Source of the DNA: an uncultured Bacteroidota bacterium | GTDB lineage: Bacteria; Bacteroidota; Bacteroidia; Chitinophagales; Chitinophagaceae | Assembly (NCBI GenBank): GCA_903825065.1 | Contig: CAIJZG010000051.1 | Coordinates: 1 to 7,338, forward strand | Direction of reading: 5' to 3' | Length of the DNA: 7,338 nucleotides | Shown here: one piece after another, positions 5,965-7,338 of the stretch | Layout of the letters: the number at the start of each line of letters is the position of its first letter | Numbering within the stretch: position 1 is the first letter of the stretch | Program-made: the position numbers and the translations under genes | The notes under the pieces: model-generated | Database searches by the model: none | Seen by the model: the letters and a program-made list of their open reading frames with translations, nothing else | What the model was told of the DNA's origin: nothing

Positions 5965-6354
5965 TTAACGTTTACTGAACTGGAAGCTTCGACGTGCTTT
6001 CTTGTGACCGAATTTCTTACGTTCAACACCACGTGGATCACGCTTCAACTGACCAGCTGCTTTTAACACAGGACGGAATTCAGCGTTCACTTCTAGAAGT
6101 GCACGAGCGATACCCAATTTAGCTGCTTCAGCTTGACCTTTCAGTCCGCCACCGGCTGCATTAATAACGATGTCAAATTTGCCAACTACATCAGCAGTTT
6201 TCAAAGGTGCTTCTACTTGGTTCTGCAAGTAAACAAGCGGAAAATATGCTTTGTAATCTTTGTCGTTTACAGTGATCTTGCCATCGCCCTTGCTAATAAA
6301 TACACGGGTTACAGCTTCTTTACGACGACCAACTGCGTTTTTTTGTTTTTCCAT
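5965..6354 (-). CDS. rpsI: Small-subunit ribosomal protein S9, 129 residues
   Basis: 30S head protein whose extended C-terminal tail reaches the P-site tRNA. Signatures are GRRKEAVTRVFI at 9-20, GGGLKGQAEAAKLGIARAL at 68-86 and the basic tail from RDPRGVERKKFG (106-116) to the terminal SKR. The final Ser-Lys-Arg is the conserved element that contacts the anticodon stem-loop in known ribosomes. The SFQFSKR ending is typical of Bacteroidota. Length is normal. The ATG at 6352-6354 is the only start that leaves the first motif intact. It follows rplM by 26 bp, the usual L13-S9 pairing across bacteria, and is surely co-transcribed with it. Confidence 0.98.
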   Translation of the reverse strand: MEKQKNAVGRRKEAVTRVFISKGDGKITVNDKDYKAYFPLVYLQNQVEAPLKTADVVGKFDIVINAAGGGLKGQAEAAKLGIARALLEVNAEFRPVLKAAGQLKRDPRGVERKKFGHKKARRSFQFSKR

Positions 6355-6380
6355 TATACTTGGTTTGGAATGTGTTTAAA

Positions 6381-6824
6381 TTAGAATTTCAGTTCTTTTG
6401 GTTGTTGAGCAGCATGTGGATGCTCAGCACCAGCGTACACAAATAATTTTTTAACCAATTTGCGGCCAAGACGATTTTTAGGAAGCATGCCTTTTACAGC
6501 TCTTTCTATAACTACTTCTGGACGACGCTTTAAAAGATCCTGAGCAGCTTCGTGTTTTTGACCACCTGGATGTCCAGAATAGTTTTGATACACTTTATCA
6601 GCTCCTTTGTTACCTGTGAAAACAACCTTATCGCAGTTGATCACAATTACATTATCTCCACAATCAACGTGAGGAGTATAGTAGGCTTTGTTCTTACCAC
6701 GCAAAACAGCTGCAATTCTGGAAGAAATACGTCCCACGGTTTGATTAGTGCCGTCAACAACATACCAGTTATGTTGAACGGTAGCCGCATTAGCAGACTT
6801 GGTGGTGAAATGAAGTTTACTCAT
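6381..6824 (-). CDS. rplM: Large-subunit ribosomal protein L13, 147 residues
   Basis: Early-assembling 50S protein that binds 23S rRNA. Family features: WYVVDGTNQTVGRISSRIA at 20-38, the YYTPHVDCGDNVIVIN stretch at 48-63, YSGHPGG at 82-88 and GMLPKNRLGRKLVKKL at 112-127. The roughly 18-residue N-terminal lead before the conserved Trp is common in Bacteroidota L13. Length is normal (142-155 in the phylum). The ATG at 6822-6824 is preceded by an A/T-rich leader with no Shine-Dalgarno. It is the first gene of the operon, with a good promoter and a hairpin-containing 5' UTR of about 60 nt upstream; r-protein operons are commonly autoregulated through such leaders, and for L13-S9 this is known in Firmicutes. 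Confidence 0.98.
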   Translation of the reverse strand: MSKLHFTTKSANAATVQHNWYVVDGTNQTVGRISSRIAAVLRGKNKAYYTPHVDCGDNVIVINCDKVVFTGNKGADKVYQNYSGHPGGQKHEAAQDLLKRRPEVVIERAVKGMLPKNRLGRKLVKKLFVYAGAEHPHAAQQPKELKF

Positions 6825-6844
6825 AATTTTTCTTTTTAATTTAA

Positions 6845-6862
6845 CCGGTGCTATCCCACCGG
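6845..6862 (-). promoter_or_regulatory. Hairpin in the rplM 5' UTR, candidate autoregulatory leader element
   Basis: CCGGTG and CACCGG (6845-6850 and 6857-6862) form a 6-bp GC-rich stem closing a 6-nt loop, ending 20 nt before the rplM start codon. It is the most GC-rich element of an otherwise AT-rich leader. A second, smaller stem (CCGA 6873-6876 with TCGG 6882-6885) sits just upstream, near the predicted transcription start. Position and shape suit a site for L13 or another operon product to bind and block translation; that role is inferred. Confidence 0.5.
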
Positions 6863-6889
6863 CTTGAATGTTCCGATTTATTCGGGGGG

Positions 6890-6922
6890 CGAAGGTAGGA
6901 TTCCTACACTCGATTTTCCAAG
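6890..6922 (-). promoter_or_regulatory. Promoter of the rplM-rpsI-rpsB-tsf operon
   Basis: On the minus strand CTTG (6919-6922) precedes TACCTTCG (6890-6897) by 21 bp. The -7 box is one mismatch from TAnnTTTG and closely resembles the TACCTTTG form seen at strong Bacteroidota promoters. A run of C follows (6884-6889 on the plus strand is G), so transcription should start near 6883, leaving a leader of about 60 nt before rplM. Confidence 0.65.
6895..6907. repeat. 13-bp palindrome overlapping the rplM promoter
   Basis: GTAGGA T TCCTAC is a perfect palindrome about T6901. It overlaps the first three bases of the -7 element and extends into the spacer, where a repressor could block RNA polymerase. 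Six paired bases per arm is short, so this may be chance. Confidence 0.45.
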
Positions 6923-6960
6923 AAAAATAGAAAGTATTTTTTATGACACTTCTGTAATTG

Positions 6961-6991
6961 ATTGATTATCAATAAAAAATTTGTCACAAAT
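6961..6991. repeat. Pair of adjacent 13-bp palindromes
   Basis: ATTGAT T ATCAAT (6961-6973) and ATTTGT C ACAAAT (6979-6991) are both perfect palindromes with a single central base, and their centres are 18 bp apart. They lie about 40-70 bp upstream of the rplM -33 element and 250 bp upstream of the plus-strand gene. They could be binding sites for a dimeric regulator; the two differ in sequence, so not necessarily the same one. Confidence 0.45.
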
Positions 6992-7090
6992 ATTTATTAG
7001 TATGCTGAAACGGCCGGATTTGTTGGGAATTAGGGCTGTAAATTAGTAATATGCTATGAATAGAGATAGTTTCAGGGATTAATTCATGTG

Positions 7091-7168
7091 GTTAACTCGA
7101 GGGTAAAATTGAGGGCTTGTATGAATATACTGTAAACCCGAGCCCCTTGGCTGCAGCCTAGGGTTAAC
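7091..7168 (+). other. Possible structured RNA element upstream of the amidohydrolase gene
   Basis: Read as plus-strand RNA, GTTAACTC (7091-7098) pairs with GGGTTAAC (7161-7168), enclosing a 7-bp stem (7113-7119 with 7139-7145, one G-U) and a GGC/GCC stem with TGCA loop (7149-7158). That gives a three-way junction 73 nt before the start codon. Alternatives compete: AACCC at 7135-7139 or 7180-7184 can also pair with GGGTT (7161-7165), and 7144-7163 is a near-perfect 20-bp DNA palindrome. I recognise no known riboswitch core. Confidence 0.3.
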
Positions 7169-7241
7169 ACTTCTTGTTCAACCCACTTCACTTATCTGTT
7201 TTATCTCTTATCTTTTTCTGAACTTCGCTCAAATTGCAAGC

Positions 7242-7338
7242 ATGGCTTTTCGAAAATTTCAGGCAGATCAACTTTTTACTGGCGCAACATTATTGGATAG
7301 CACTAATATATTAGTCACCGATGAAGCTGGCCTTGTGA
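7242..7338 (+). CDS. Probable amidohydrolase-family protein, first 32 codons, runs off the right edge
   Basis: ATG at 7242 opens a frame that stays open to the end of the window. The visible residues, MAFRKFQADQLFTGATLLDS and then NILVTDEAGLV, resemble the N-terminal beta-sandwich strand of metal-dependent amidohydrolases related to cytosine deaminase and dihydroorotase: a KADxxF-like strand, a short turn, then a second strand of the V(I/V)VDDxGxI type. The metal-binding HxH motif would come later and is not in the window, so catalytic competence and substrate cannot be judged. There is no signal peptide, which suggests a cytosolic enzyme. It is divergent from rplM. Only 32 residues are available, so the family call is tentative, while the reading frame itself is likely. 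Confidence 0.5.
   Translation, partial: MAFRKFQADQLFTGATLLDSTNILVTDEAGLV

Larger units (their letters stand above)
6825..7241. other. 417-bp non-coding region between divergent rplM and the amidohydrolase gene
   Basis: No convincing coding frame is present on either strand. The rplM-proximal part holds that operon's promoter and leader. Beyond it lie two AT-rich 13-bp palindromes (6961-6973 and 6979-6991), a separated 7-bp inverted repeat (CTGAAAC 7005-7011 with GTTTCAG 7069-7075), and a more GC-rich stretch (7091-7168) whose plus strand can fold into nested stems. The last 40 bp before the start codon are pyrimidine-rich (TTATCTCTTATCTTTTTC). No clear plus-strand promoter of Bacteroidota type was found. 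The length is large for a genome whose other spacers here are 26-200 bp. Confidence 0.7.

Noticed and set aside
5797..6066. Plus-strand frame spanning the rpsB start, spacer and rpsI end
   Set aside because: It overlaps two certain ribosomal genes on the other strand and has no motif or start context of its own.
6765..6824. N-terminal lead of L13 considered as an unusual extension
   Set aside because: An 18-20 residue segment before the first conserved Trp is normal in Bacteroidota L13.
6552..6839. Plus-strand frame opposite rplM
   Set aside because: Antisense to L13, no supporting features.
7090..7170. Possible tRNA gene because of nested stems and about 75-nt length
   Set aside because: There is no T-arm GTTCGA-type sequence, no proper 7-bp acceptor with cloverleaf spacing and no plausible anticodon arm.

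Overview
The window is AT-rich bacterial chromosome, most likely from the Bacteroidota and perhaps from a Chitinophagaceae-like lineage (inferred from several traits together, not from any marker search). Four things point this way. No gene has a Shine-Dalgarno sequence; starts are preceded by A/T-rich leaders. The promoter ahead of rplM fits the Bacteroidota pattern (TTTG, about 20 bp, TAnnTTTG). S9 ends in the RRSFQFSKR-type tail. The truncated left-hand gene belongs to a secreted MG2-like protein family that is typical of this phylum.

Layout, right to left along the minus strand: a translation operon rplM (L13) - rpsI (S9) - rpsB (S2) - tsf (EF-Ts) runs from about 6824 to 4044 and ends at a strong bidirectional terminator (3990-4025). 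On the other side of that terminator a small three-helix membrane protein of unknown function is encoded convergently on the plus strand (3712-3969). Divergent from it, pyrH (UMP kinase) and a TolC-family outer-membrane protein follow on the minus strand. A secreted MG2-type protein then starts at 1349 and runs off the left edge. At the right edge, the first 32 codons of a probable amidohydrolase start on the plus strand at 7242, divergent from rplM across a 417-bp non-coding region.

The first four genes build the small and large ribosomal subunits and recycle EF-Tu; pyrH supplies UDP for RNA and envelope precursors. The familiar bacterial order rpsB-tsf-pyrH-frr is broken here: a convergent gene and a terminator separate tsf from pyrH, and tolC, not frr, follows pyrH. 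The TolC has no adaptor or RND pump gene beside it in this window.

Coding content is mostly ordinary. What deserves a second look is non-coding: a perfect 16-bp hairpin with a U-run between rpsB and tsf (attenuator-like); a compact rplM leader with two hairpins and a palindrome overlapping its promoter; perfect inverted repeats in front of the MG2 gene and between pyrH and the small membrane gene; and a possible three-way-junction fold upstream of the amidohydrolase. The S2 protein also carries an unusual acidic then Gly/Arg-rich C-terminal tail. I see no rRNA, tRNA, CRISPR array, insertion sequence or clearly new multi-gene system.
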